DNA of 35,649 bases from Paraburkholderia oxyphila NBRC 105797 (lineage in GTDB: Bacteria > Pseudomonadota > Gammaproteobacteria > Burkholderiales > Burkholderiaceae), in the NCBI RefSeq assembly GCF_000685075.1, contig NZ_BAYD01000104.1, positions 1-35,649 of the forward strand, read 5' to 3'. Both the position numbers and the translations under genes were made by a program. Positions 24,877 through 31,914 of the stretch are shown piece after piece. The notes beneath the pieces are model-generated. The model did no database searches. It saw only the letters and a program-made list of their open reading frames with translations, and had not been told where the DNA came from. Each line of letters opens with the position of its first letter. Position 1 is the first letter of the stretch.

Positions 24877-25758
24877 TCAGTGCGTGATGCGCCCCATGCG
24901 CCCGGCCTGATAGTCGAGCACGGCCTCGCGAATCTCCTGCTCGGTGTTCATCACAAACGGGCCGTAGCGCACGACCGGCTCGTTCAGCGGCACGCCGCCG
25001 ATCAGGAGGACTTCGACGGGCTCAGTCGCATCGGTGGGCGCGGAAATCGTGACGGTGTCGCCATCGCCCGCGAACGCCACCATCTGCTGCGCCGCGATGG
25101 CCTCGTCGTTCTCGCCATATTGCGCCGTGCCGGAAAGGCCGTAGGCGAACACATTCCAGTTGGCGGCCACCGTCTGCTCCACGCGTGCGCCGGGGGCCAG
25201 CGTGAAGTGCAGGTAGAGGATGGGCGTGCGCGTCTCGATGGCCGCCTTCACGCCGAGCGACTCGCCCGCGATCACCTTGACCGTGGCCTTGCGGTCGGCC
25301 GAATGCCCCTGCGGGATGCGCGTGTGCGAGATCTCCTGATAGCGCGGCGCGATCATCTTGTCGCGCGCCGGCAGGTTCACCCACAGCTGCAGGCCGTGCA
25401 CGCGGCCGCCCGTGCGCGCGAATTCGGGGTCGGGCATCTCGCTGTGGACCACGCCGGCGCCGGCCGTCATCCACTGCACGTCGCCGGGGCCGAGCGTGCC
25501 CGAGTGGCCTGCCGAGTCCTTGTGGCCGAAGCGGCCCTCGAGCGCATAGGTGACTGTCTCGAAGCCGCGGTGCGGATGGTCGGGCGCACCCATGGCCGCG
25601 CCGGGCGCGTAGTCTACGGGCCCCATCTCGTCGAGCAGCAGGAACGGGTCGAAATCCATCAGCTGGCGCGTGGGGAAGGGGCGATGGACGATGAATCCAC
25701 CGCCTTCGGTGGTGCGAACCGCGGGAAAAACGTGGGCGATCGAACGGACGGCCGTCAT
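24877..25758 (-). CDS. Pirin family protein
   Basis: A 293-residue bicupin of the pirin family, an iron-binding protein that in bacteria acts as a quercetinase or a modulator of central metabolism. The N-terminal cupin has the metal ligands H61 and H63 (APDHPHRGFETVTY), H105 and E107 (GAGVVHSEMPD). The C-terminal pirin domain carries PILYLHFTLAPGARVEQTV and RVHGLQLWVNLPARDK lies between. The start at 25758 follows GAGGTGAT. It is divergent from the LysR gene with 122 bases between them, the classical layout for a LysR regulator and its target. Confidence 0.93.
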   Translation of the reverse strand: MTAVRSIAHVFPAVRTTEGGGFIVHRPFPTRQLMDFDPFLLLDEMGPVDYAPGAAMGAPDHPHRGFETVTYALEGRFGHKDSAGHSGTLGPGDVQWMTAGAGVVHSEMPDPEFARTGGRVHGLQLWVNLPARDKMIAPRYQEISHTRIPQGHSADRKATVKVIAGESLGVKAAIETRTPILYLHFTLAPGARVEQTVAANWNVFAYGLSGTAQYGENDEAIAAQQMVAFAGDGDTVTISAPTDATEPVEVLLIGGVPLNEPVVRYGPFVMNTEQEIREAVLDYQAGRMGRITH

Positions 25759-25880
25759 GGATATCACCTCGGAAAAATGGGAATTACGCGATATGCGAAA
25801 CAAACCGCTATTATAGGTAGCCGATTTGGCCTGTTTGACCGCCTGATCGCAATGGATTGTCCCATCGCTGGAACGACGAC

Positions 25881-26921
25881 ATGAAAATCGATTCGCACAA
25901 CCTGAACGACCTGATGTACTTCTCGCAGGTGGTGGAGCACGGCGGCTTCTCGGCGGCCGAACGCGTGCTCGGCATTTCGAAGTCGCGGCTCTCGCGGCGG
26001 GTGAGCGAGCTGGAGGCATCGCTCGGCGTGCGTCTGTTGCAGCGCTCCACGCGCAAGCTCGCGCTCACCGAGGCCGGCGAGCTCTTCTACCAGCATTGCC
26101 GCGCAATGCTCTCGGAGGCCCAGGCCGCGGTGAACGTCGTTCAGTCCTTGCGTTCGTCGCCGCGCGGCACGGTGCGCGTGAGCGTGCCGGTCACGCTTTC
26201 GCAGACCATCTTTGCGCAGATCATTCCCGAATTCATGCATCGCTTCCCCGAGGTGCGGGTGGTGGTGCGCGTGACGAACCGCGTGATCGACCTCTTCGAG
26301 GATTCGGTCGATATCGCCTTGCGCGTGCGCTCGGAGCCGCCGGAGAACGCCAACATCGTGGTGCGGCCGCTGTGGCGCACCGAGCAGATGCTGGTGGGCG
26401 CGCCGAGCCTGCTCGCGCAGAATGCGCCGCCGCTCACGCCCGAAGATCTCACGCGTTTCGAGACGCTCGACACCCCCACGAGCGACGGGCGTCACGTGTT
26501 CCATCTGATCGCGCCGGACGGCAAACATCACGCGCACGAGCACGAGCCGCGCCTGATCACCGCCGACCTCACGATGATTCGCGAGGCCGCGCTGCAGGGC
26601 CTCGGCATCGCCGCGCTGCCGGAAATGATGTATGGCGCCGCGCTGCGCTCGGGCAAGCTCTCGCCGGTGATGCCGGGCTGGACGCTGCCGGTGCCGCAGC
26701 TCTATGCGGTGTTCCTTTCGCGCCAGGGCATGGTTCCCGCGGTGCGCGCGTTCGTCGACTATCTGGTCGAGGTGCTCGATGCGGACAAGAGCCTGCAGCA
26801 GGAATGCCCGCTCAGGAGCGATGTCGCGGCGCTGATGGGCGAGGGCGGCGGGAAAGCTGCGCCAGGTGCCGAGAGCGGCCTGTCGCAAACGAAGAGCGTG
26901 CGCAACATCGAAACGGCTTGA
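25881..26921 (+). CDS. LysR family transcriptional regulator
   Basis: A 346-residue LysR-type regulator. The winged helix-turn-helix is at residues 7-65 (FSQVVEHGGFSAAERVLGIS, SRLSRRVSELEASLGVRLLQ, RSTRKLALTEAG). The effector domain follows (RGTVRVSVPVTLSQTIFAQI, VIDLFEDSVDIALRVRSEPP, LQGLGIAALPEMM). It is longer than the usual 300 residues because of a low-complexity C-terminal tail. The start at 25881 puts the HTH at the normal distance; no strong ribosome binding site precedes it. It probably controls the divergent pirin gene, as LysR-pirin pairs are common in this group. The effector is unknown. Confidence 0.93.
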   Translation: MKIDSHNLNDLMYFSQVVEHGGFSAAERVLGISKSRLSRRVSELEASLGVRLLQRSTRKLALTEAGELFYQHCRAMLSEAQAAVNVVQSLRSSPRGTVRVSVPVTLSQTIFAQIIPEFMHRFPEVRVVVRVTNRVIDLFEDSVDIALRVRSEPPENANIVVRPLWRTEQMLVGAPSLLAQNAPPLTPEDLTRFETLDTPTSDGRHVFHLIAPDGKHHAHEHEPRLITADLTMIREAALQGLGIAALPEMMYGAALRSGKLSPVMPGWTLPVPQLYAVFLSRQGMVPAVRAFVDYLVEVLDADKSLQQECPLRSDVAALMGEGGGKAAPGAESGLSQTKSVRNIETA

Positions 26922-27059
26922 AGCGTGCGTGACGCATCACAGGTAAAAGCTTTGCGAACGTGTACGGGCGTGCGCTTGTATGAAACTTGAGCCCATGCAC
27001 ATCGCGCGCAATGCGCCATTTGCATTTAGGCATTCAAGCGTCGTCGGCAATCGTTACTT

Positions 27060-27251
27060 TCAATGGCCGAAGTATTGAACGTGTGCAGCGAGAGGAATAT
27101 ATTGAAGTCCTTCTCGCCAAGCACCGGTCTTGAGCGGGAATTGATGGCCGCTATCATAGTGGGCCTTCAGGGCTGAAAGCGCGGTCCGTGTAGAACACGG
27201 CAAGTCGCATGTGCCGACGTGAACCGAGCGATTGTCGGGGAGTGTCGCCAC
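27060..27251 (-). CDS. Doubtful small ORF, 63 codons
   Basis: A GTG-started frame on the minus strand encodes 63 residues, with two Cys in GTCDLPCS and a C-terminus GAWREGLQYIPLAAHVQYFG that looks protein-like. I do not recognise it. It starts just below the terminator at 27279-27310, has no clear ribosome binding site and lies in DNA visibly less GC-rich than the neighbours. It could be a gene remnant, an acquired fragment or chance. The rest of the gap (26922-27059 and 27252-27278) shows no gene. Confidence 0.25.
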   Translation of the reverse strand: MATLPDNRSVHVGTCDLPCSTRTALSALKAHYDSGHQFPLKTGAWREGLQYIPLAAHVQYFGH

Positions 27252-27278
27252 CGCCCGAATGCGCTGCGTGCGCTCGAA

Positions 27279-27310
27279 AAAAGGCCCTCATCTGACGATG
27301 AGGGCCTTTT
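27279..27310. terminator. Bidirectional terminator between the LysR gene and exbD
   Basis: AAAAGGCCCTCATC (27279-27292) and its complement (27297-27310) form a perfect 14-bp stem with loop TGAC, T-rich at both ends. Confidence 0.95.
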
Positions 27311-27363
27311 ACTTGGTACTTCGAAAAGCGTCGGACCGCTAACGCACGCTCAGTGACGTACCC

Positions 27364-27783
27364 TCAATGACGGGCCGGATCGGTGACGAAGCCGAGCTTC
27401 GTGAGGCCGCCACTCTGCGCCGCGGACATCACCTGCGCAACCTTCTCATAGGCGACCTTGCGGTCCGCGTTCAGATGCAGCTCGGGCTGCGGTTGCTGCT
27501 GCGCCGCTGCGGCGATCTTCGTTTTGAGCGCGTCGTCGTTGACGGCCGTGCCGTCCCACAGCACCGTGCCGTCCGCTTCGATCGCGATGTTGATCTGCGC
27601 GGGCTTGGTGTCTTCCTTCTGGCTGCTCGCATGCGGCAGATCGATCTTCACGGCGTGACGGATCACGGGAATCGTCACCATGAAGACGATCAGGAGAACC
27701 AACATGACGTCGACGAGCGGCGTCATGTTGATCTCGTTCATGAGGCCATCGTCGTCGTCGCTGGCAAAGGGGCTCATCGCCAT
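27364..27783 (-). CDS. exbD: ExbD, TonB-system proton channel subunit
   Basis: A 139-residue inner-membrane protein of the ExbD/TolR family that uses the proton gradient with ExbB to energise TonB. A short cytoplasmic N-terminus (MNEINMTPLVDVMLVLLIVF is the membrane entry) carries the essential Asp in LVDVML, in the single helix near residues 22-42. The periplasmic domain has INIAIEADGTVLWDGTAVND and ELHLNADRKVAYEKVAQVMS, as in the family. The ATG at 27783 follows GGAGG. It lies 18 bases after exbB and ends the bfd-tonB-exbB-exbD cluster. Confidence 0.95.
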   Translation of the reverse strand: MAMSPFASDDDDGLMNEINMTPLVDVMLVLLIVFMVTIPVIRHAVKIDLPHASSQKEDTKPAQINIAIEADGTVLWDGTAVNDDALKTKIAAAAQQQPQPELHLNADRKVAYEKVAQVMSAAQSGGLTKLGFVTDPARH

Positions 27784-27801
27784 GTTGTTTGCCTCCGCTC
27801 G

Positions 27802-28527
27802 TTAATGGTTGCGTGCGGCGACGCGCAGATTGCCGTTCTTCGCCGTCGACGAGATATGCGCGCCCGTCACGAAGAACGCATGCAGGCCGTGCGCAAAGCG
27901 GTTGAGCTTCGTGACGACCGCCTTGTTGCCGCGCGTGAGCGCGTTGTAGCCGAGCACCGCCGGAATCGCGACGAAGAGGCCGAACGCCGTCATGATCAGC
28001 GCCTCGCCCACCGGACCCGCAACGGCGTCGATCGAGGTCTGGCCCGTTGCGCCGATGGTAAGCAGAGCGTGATAGATGCCCCACACCGTGCCGAACAGGC
28101 CGACGAACGGCGCCGTGCTGCCGATCGAGGCGAGGATCGCGAGGCCCGACTGCATCTTCGCGACGGAGTCGTCCATGGTGTCCTTCAGGCAGCGCGTGAC
28201 CCAGTCCGACACGTCCATGCGGTCGTGCAGATGCGGCTGCGTCTGGTGATGGTGGTCGGCGGCTTCCTGGCCCGAGAGGGCGAGGGCGAGGAACGGGTTG
28301 TCCTCGCGCGTGCCGCTGCCGAGCTTCTTCACGCCGTCGGCGAAGTCGTCCGAATGCCAGAACGCGGTCTCGGCGTTCTTCGTGAGGCGCTTCAGGCGCG
28401 CGACGTTCCAGCCCTTCACGACGATCACGCACCACGACAGCACCGACATGATCAACAGCGCGAGCGCGATGCCGCGCGTCACGAAATCCCCTTGCGCCCA
28501 GACGTGGGCGATACCGTAGTTCTGCAT
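27802..28527 (-). CDS. exbB: ExbB, TonB-system proton channel subunit
   Basis: A 241-residue MotA/TolQ/ExbB family protein with three transmembrane helices (near residues 17-37, about 130-155 and 170-195). SGLAILASIGSTAPFVGLFG and TVWGIYHALLTIG are the conserved channel signature, and GPVGEALIMTAFGLFVAIPA is the last helix with the family's Glu. A His-rich cytoplasmic stretch (ADHHHQTQPHLHD) lies near residues 89-101, not part of the classical ExbB core. AAGGAAAAACC precedes the ATG. It forms the proton-conducting complex with ExbD and TonB for uptake of siderophores and heme. Confidence 0.95.
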   Translation of the reverse strand: MQNYGIAHVWAQGDFVTRGIALALLIMSVLSWCVIVVKGWNVARLKRLTKNAETAFWHSDDFADGVKKLGSGTREDNPFLALALSGQEAADHHHQTQPHLHDRMDVSDWVTRCLKDTMDDSVAKMQSGLAILASIGSTAPFVGLFGTVWGIYHALLTIGATGQTSIDAVAGPVGEALIMTAFGLFVAIPAVLGYNALTRGNKAVVTKLNRFAHGLHAFFVTGAHISSTAKNGNLRVAARNH

Positions 28528-28614
28528 GGTTTTTCCTTTATTTCAATTCGTCTGAACGGTGTAATTCTCGGGCTGCCGCATCGCATGCGCGCGGCAGCAG
28601 CAAGCCGGCAAGAC

Positions 28615-29361
28615 TCAATCCTGCAGGCTGAAATCGAACGGCTGGGTGTAGGCCGCGCGCACGGGCTGGCCGTCTTCCATGTACGGCTTGCACGCGCTGC
28701 TGCGCATGGCGGCGAGTGCGGCGTCGTCGAGGCGGCTGAAACCGCTGCTCTTCTTCAGCTCGATGTTCTCGAGCTTGCCGGTGAGCCCCACCACGAAGTG
28801 CACGTAGGCGACGCCGGTCTCGCCGCGGCGCTTCGAGAGCATCGGGTAATCGGGCTGAACGATGTTGCAGTCGAGATGCGAGACGTTCTTCGGCGCGCTG
28901 AGCGCCATCGTCGGCTTGCCCTGCGCGGGCGCGGCGGCCTGCGCCGGCGCCGCAGTGGGCGGCGTGGGTGCGGGCGGCGCCGGCTCGGCGGGCGCGGGTG
29001 CCTCGGCCACGTGCTGCGAGGGCGCCTCGGCCACCGGCAGCGGCGTGGGTGTAGGCTTCGGTTTGGGCTGAACCTTGGGTTTTTCGCGGCTCACGTGCGG
29101 CACCGGCTTGGGCGGCGGCGTGGGTATCGACTGGATTGCGGCCGGCGCGGCCACCGGGTCCGGCTGGAGCAGCTCGGCCGTGATCGTGCGCGATTCGAGC
29201 GCAACGGGCGCCGCGACGTTGCGTTGGGTCAGGACGACGGCAATGAGCGTGACGTGCAGCGCGATGACGATCGCGACCGCGGTCACGGCGCGGCGATGCG
29301 TGCCTGACGTAAGAAAAGCGGGAAGCGCTGGCGCGTTGGCGGTGATTTGGGAAGCCTGCAT
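28615..29361 (-). CDS. tonB: TonB, energy transducer
   Basis: A 248-residue TonB protein that passes inner-membrane energy to outer-membrane receptors. The N-terminal anchor is the hydrophobic segment TAVAIVIALHVTLIAVVLT (about residues 27-45), with the conserved His. The Pro/Ala/Lys-rich periplasm-spanning region covers about residues 68-150 (REKPKVQPKPKPTPTPLP is one part). The C-terminal TonB domain includes PDYPMLSKRRGETGVAYVHF, LKKSSGFSRLDDAALAAMRS and ACKPYMEDGQPVRAAYTQPF. It begins 63 bases after the small ORF and stops 87 bases before exbB. A longer gap than usual to exbB leaves room for an internal promoter. Confidence 0.94.
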   Translation of the reverse strand: MQASQITANAPALPAFLTSGTHRRAVTAVAIVIALHVTLIAVVLTQRNVAAPVALESRTITAELLQPDPVAAPAAIQSIPTPPPKPVPHVSREKPKVQPKPKPTPTPLPVAEAPSQHVAEAPAPAEPAPPAPTPPTAAPAQAAAPAQGKPTMALSAPKNVSHLDCNIVQPDYPMLSKRRGETGVAYVHFVVGLTGKLENIELKKSSGFSRLDDAALAAMRSSACKPYMEDGQPVRAAYTQPFDFSLQD

Positions 29362-29424
29362 GTTAGCGTGGCCGTCCGAAAGACGACGGCGCGCTGGCAG
29401 GGCAACGCGTCGCGACGGGCGGCT

Positions 29425-29487
29425 TTATTTGCGAAAGATCAACAGCGAGATGCACACGGTGGTCACGAATCCGATCAGCAATTCCAT
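29425..29487 (-). CDS. Candidate 20-residue membrane peptide between bfd and tonB
   Basis: An ATG at 29487 opens a 21-codon frame ending in TAA at 29425-29427. The peptide starts MELLIGFVTTV and ends CISLLIFRK: a single hydrophobic helix with a Glu at the N-end and Arg-Lys at the C-end, as in known small membrane proteins. AAGAGGAG, 9 bases before the ATG, is one of the strongest ribosome binding sites in the window. It has one Cys. The same frame is open upstream, but without a start supported by any such site. I recognise no family. Its place in the Fur-controlled cluster suggests a role near TonB-ExbBD; this is inference. Confidence 0.55.
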   Translation of the reverse strand: MELLIGFVTTVCISLLIFRK

Positions 29488-29638
29488 CCCGGCAAACTCC
29501 TCTTGAGAAGGAAACGGGGGGCTAGCTGGCTGGTCGTGAAACTGGCTTGCTGTCGGCAGTAAAGCGCCCGGGCGTAAAAGCGTGCGAGCGGTGCAGCAAA
29601 GGCGCGCGCCGCAATGGGCGAGACGCGCCTTGGGGTTC

Positions 29639-29890
29639 TCAGGCGGCCTTGCGCTCGTAGAACGTGAGGGGCACGGCCTGCGGCACGGCGACCGGGTGCG
29701 CATGGTGCACGCCGCAGCGGGTTGCGCAGGCGCCGCTTTGCGCCATCACTTCGCGAACGGATTCCTCGCACTTGCCGCAGCAGGTCGCGACGCCGAGTTC
29801 GAACTGCAGCTCGTCGAAAGAGTCCATGCCCTCCGCGATGGAGGCACGGATCGTCCGGTCGGAGACGGATTTGCACACGCAGACAATCAT
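29639..29890 (-). CDS. bfd: Bacterioferritin-associated ferredoxin
   Basis: An 83-residue [2Fe-2S] protein of the BFD-like fold. Bfd binds bacterioferritin and feeds electrons through heme to release stored iron when iron is scarce. Cluster ligands are C4 and C6 (MIVCVCKSVSD) and the pair in ATCCGKCEESV. A C-terminal tail with more Cys and His (GACATRCGVHHAHP) and a hydrophobic end (VAVPQAVPLTFYERKAA) is longer than in E. coli Bfd (64 residues). The ATG at 29890 gives the conserved start; no strong ribosome binding site. A promoter with a Fur-like box is directly upstream, and bfr is encoded 1.3 kb away. Confidence 0.92.
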   Translation of the reverse strand: MIVCVCKSVSDRTIRASIAEGMDSFDELQFELGVATCCGKCEESVREVMAQSGACATRCGVHHAHPVAVPQAVPLTFYERKAA

Positions 29891-29916
29891 GATGGACCGC
29901 AATAGATAGGGTTAAT

Positions 29917-29952
29917 GCGAATTATTATCATTATGTTTGTTCGCTTTGGCAA
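29917..29952 (-). promoter_or_regulatory. Promoter and Fur box of bfd-tonB-exbBD
   Basis: GCGAATTATTATCATTATG (plus strand 29917-29935) matches the 19-bp Fur consensus well. On the minus strand TTGCCA (29947-29952) and GATAAT (29924-29929) make a good promoter with 17-bp spacing, and its -10 lies inside the Fur box. Fe-Fur should therefore repress this unit. Best Fur site of the window. Confidence 0.82.
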
Positions 29953-30181
29953 GGGTGCAGACGGATTTTTTGTAACAAAACCGGACCCTTAGCAGGGATT
30001 TTGCTGTGGATCAAAGCGGGCGGGGGATCCGGTGTGGTGGGGATAAAGCAGGGCCCGAAGGCGGAGTCCCGCCGGGCGCGGGAAGGGGCGTTTGGGGCGG
30101 GAGGCTGGGCGGCGAGCGGAAAACGGGGGCCGAATGCGGCCCGGGTCGCCGCTGGCGCAGAGGCCGTTGTGCGCGAACGAC
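29953..30181. other. Intergenic region with a G-quadruplex-capable stretch
   Basis: No gene. The plus strand is strongly G-rich; GGG-AA-GGGG-CGTTT-GGGG-C-GGG at 30080-30101 meets the usual four-tract rule for a G-quadruplex. No murI terminator with a T run was found here. Confidence 0.5.
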
Positions 30182-31054
30182 TCAGGCGGCGTCGGCTTCG
30201 AGCTCGCGCGTGCGTCGCGACGGAATGCTCACGCATTCGACTTGCGCTTCGATACCGAGCAGCGCCGCCGCGAGCGTGCGCAAGTGGGCGCCGTCGCTCG
30301 TCGAGCAGAAGCGCGCCGGCGCGCCCTCGGCCATGCTGCCATCGGCATGGCTGGCCGGTTGGGCGCGCAAGCCATGCTGATCGAGCACGCGCTCGAGCTG
30401 GCGCGCGATGGCCACGCTCGTATCCACGAGCGTCATGCGCTCGCCCACGATCGAGCGGATGGCGGTATCGAGAAAGGGATAGTGCGTGCAGCCGAGCACG
30501 AGGGTGTCCGCGCCGGCGTCGAGCATCGGCTCCACATAGCCGCGCAGCAGCTCGACGAGCGCCGGTGAGCTCACGTCGCAGCGCTCGACCGCCTCCACGA
30601 GGCCGTGGCCCGGCTGGCACAGCACGCGCAAGTCCGCGGCGTGACGCTCGACGAGCGCCTGAAAGCGCGCGCTGCGCAGCGTCACCTGGGTGGCGAGCAC
30701 GCCGGCCACGCGCGACTTCGAGATCAACGCGGCGGGCTTGATGCCGGGCTCCACGCCCACGAGCGGGATGGAGAGCCGCTCGCGCACGAGCGCGATGGAC
30801 TGCGCGGTGGCGGTATTGCAGGCCACGACCAGCGCTTTGGCGCCCTGCGCGACGAGCCATTCGCAGATGGCGAGCGTGCGGTCGGCGATGAAGTCGTCAT
30901 CGCGCTGCCCGTAGGGCGCATAGCGCGAGTCCGCCGCATAGACGATCTGCTCGGCGGGCAAGTGCGCGCGCACGGCGCGCAGCACCGAGAGGCCGCCGAG
31001 CCCCGAATCGAAGATGCCGATGGGCGCGGCGCAGGGGGAGGCCGTTGGGTTCAA
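30182..31054 (-). CDS. murI: Glutamate racemase
   Basis: A cofactor-independent racemase that supplies D-glutamate for peptidoglycan. From the TTG at 31054 the protein has 290 residues: IGIFDSGLGGLSVLRAVRA, the first catalytic Cys C79 in VVACNTATA, and the second C189 in LGCTHYPFLDTAI. ADSRYAPYGQR and VEPGIKPAA are also conserved. The start is uncertain: the frame is open to a GTG at 31123, no ATG is available and neither start has a ribosome binding site; TTG gives the family's short N-terminus (MNPTAS...). The C-terminal roughly 40 residues extend beyond the catalytic fold. It lies between the Fur-controlled cluster and bfr on the same strand. Confidence 0.92.
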   Translation of the reverse strand: MNPTASPCAAPIGIFDSGLGGLSVLRAVRAHLPAEQIVYAADSRYAPYGQRDDDFIADRTLAICEWLVAQGAKALVVACNTATAQSIALVRERLSIPLVGVEPGIKPAALISKSRVAGVLATQVTLRSARFQALVERHAADLRVLCQPGHGLVEAVERCDVSSPALVELLRGYVEPMLDAGADTLVLGCTHYPFLDTAIRSIVGERMTLVDTSVAIARQLERVLDQHGLRAQPASHADGSMAEGAPARFCSTSDGAHLRTLAAALLGIEAQVECVSIPSRRTRELEADAA

Positions 31055-31189
31055 GTGAGTCTGAATAGGGGAGTGACAGCGGCGAGGGCCGCAAGCGCGG
31101 TCAAGCGCACCGCGAGCGCACACGTTTTCAGGGGACGCACCCGCATTCGCTGCGGCGGCCGGTGCGTCCTGGCGCGTGCGCGAGCGCGA

Positions 31190-31669
31190 TCAGGATTCTA
31201 CCGAACCCATGGCCGATTGCTGGTAGTTCTGGATGCCGATCTTGTCGATGAGGTCGATCTGGGTTTCGAGCCAGTCGATGTGCTCTTCAGTGTCGTCGAG
31301 GATCTTCACGAAAATCTCGCGCGAGATGAAGTCGCGCACGGACTCGCAATAGACGATGGCTTCCTTGCAGGTGGACTGCGAAATCTGCTCGAGCTTCAGA
31401 TCGCATTCGAGGATTTCCTTGGTCTCTTCGCCGATCAGCAGCTTGTGCAGGTCTTGCAGATTGGGCAGGCCGTCGAGCATGAAAATACGCTCGATGAGCC
31501 AGTCGGCGTGCTTCATTTCGCCAATCGATTCGTCGTACTCGTGCTTGCCGAGCTTCTCGAGGCCCCAGTGCTTGTACATGCGGGCATGCAGGAAATACTG
31601 ATTGATGGCGGTCAGCTCGTTCTTGAGCTGTGCGTTCAGATATTCGATGACTTTTTTATCGCCTTGCAT
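31190..31669 (-). CDS. bfr: Bacterioferritin
   Basis: A 159-residue heme-containing ferritin that stores iron as a 24-mer. The heme ligand M52 is present (GEMKHADWLIERI), with the ferroxidase residues E18, E51, H54, E94 and H130 at E. coli numbering. The sequence aligns without gaps to E. coli Bfr as I recall it, and position 127, a ferroxidase Glu there, is Thr here (DDTEEH). AAAGGAACAAAATC precedes the ATG at 31669. It is a partner for Bfd, encoded 1.3 kb downstream. A low-iron/high-iron switch between storage and release is thus encoded locally. Confidence 0.96.
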   Translation of the reverse strand: MQGDKKVIEYLNAQLKNELTAINQYFLHARMYKHWGLEKLGKHEYDESIGEMKHADWLIERIFMLDGLPNLQDLHKLLIGEETKEILECDLKLEQISQSTCKEAIVYCESVRDFISREIFVKILDDTEEHIDWLETQIDLIDKIGIQNYQQSAMGSVES

Positions 31670-31723
31670 GATTTTGTTCCTTTCTTGGTGTGGCGTGCAG
31701 AGTAGTTCAAAGACTGGTTTCAA

Positions 31724-31752
31724 ACAATAAACGCTCGATCAGCAAAAGCCAA
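31724..31752 (-). promoter_or_regulatory. Candidate promoter of bfr
   Basis: On the minus strand TTGGCT (31747-31752) and TATTGT (31724-31729) are separated by 17 bases, 54 bases upstream of the start codon. No Fur-like box overlaps it, unlike the other iron genes here. Confidence 0.5.
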
Positions 31753-31834
31753 GGCCGAATCTGCATTGAAATCCGGTTTGAATCAGGCATTAGTGCCGTC
31801 TTGCGAATTAATCTCAGTCCGTTTCGCGTTAATC

Positions 31835-31862
31835 AAAAAAAACCGGGGCGCTGGGCCCCGGT
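31835..31862 (-). terminator. Terminator of the fumarase gene
   Basis: ACCGGGG (31842-31848) pairs with CCCCGGT (31856-31862). On the minus strand the stem is followed by eight T. Confidence 0.9.
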
Positions 31863-31914
31863 CTTTACATCGGCTGGATCGACGACTCGCCGATCAACAG
31901 GCATCCGTTGCGCA

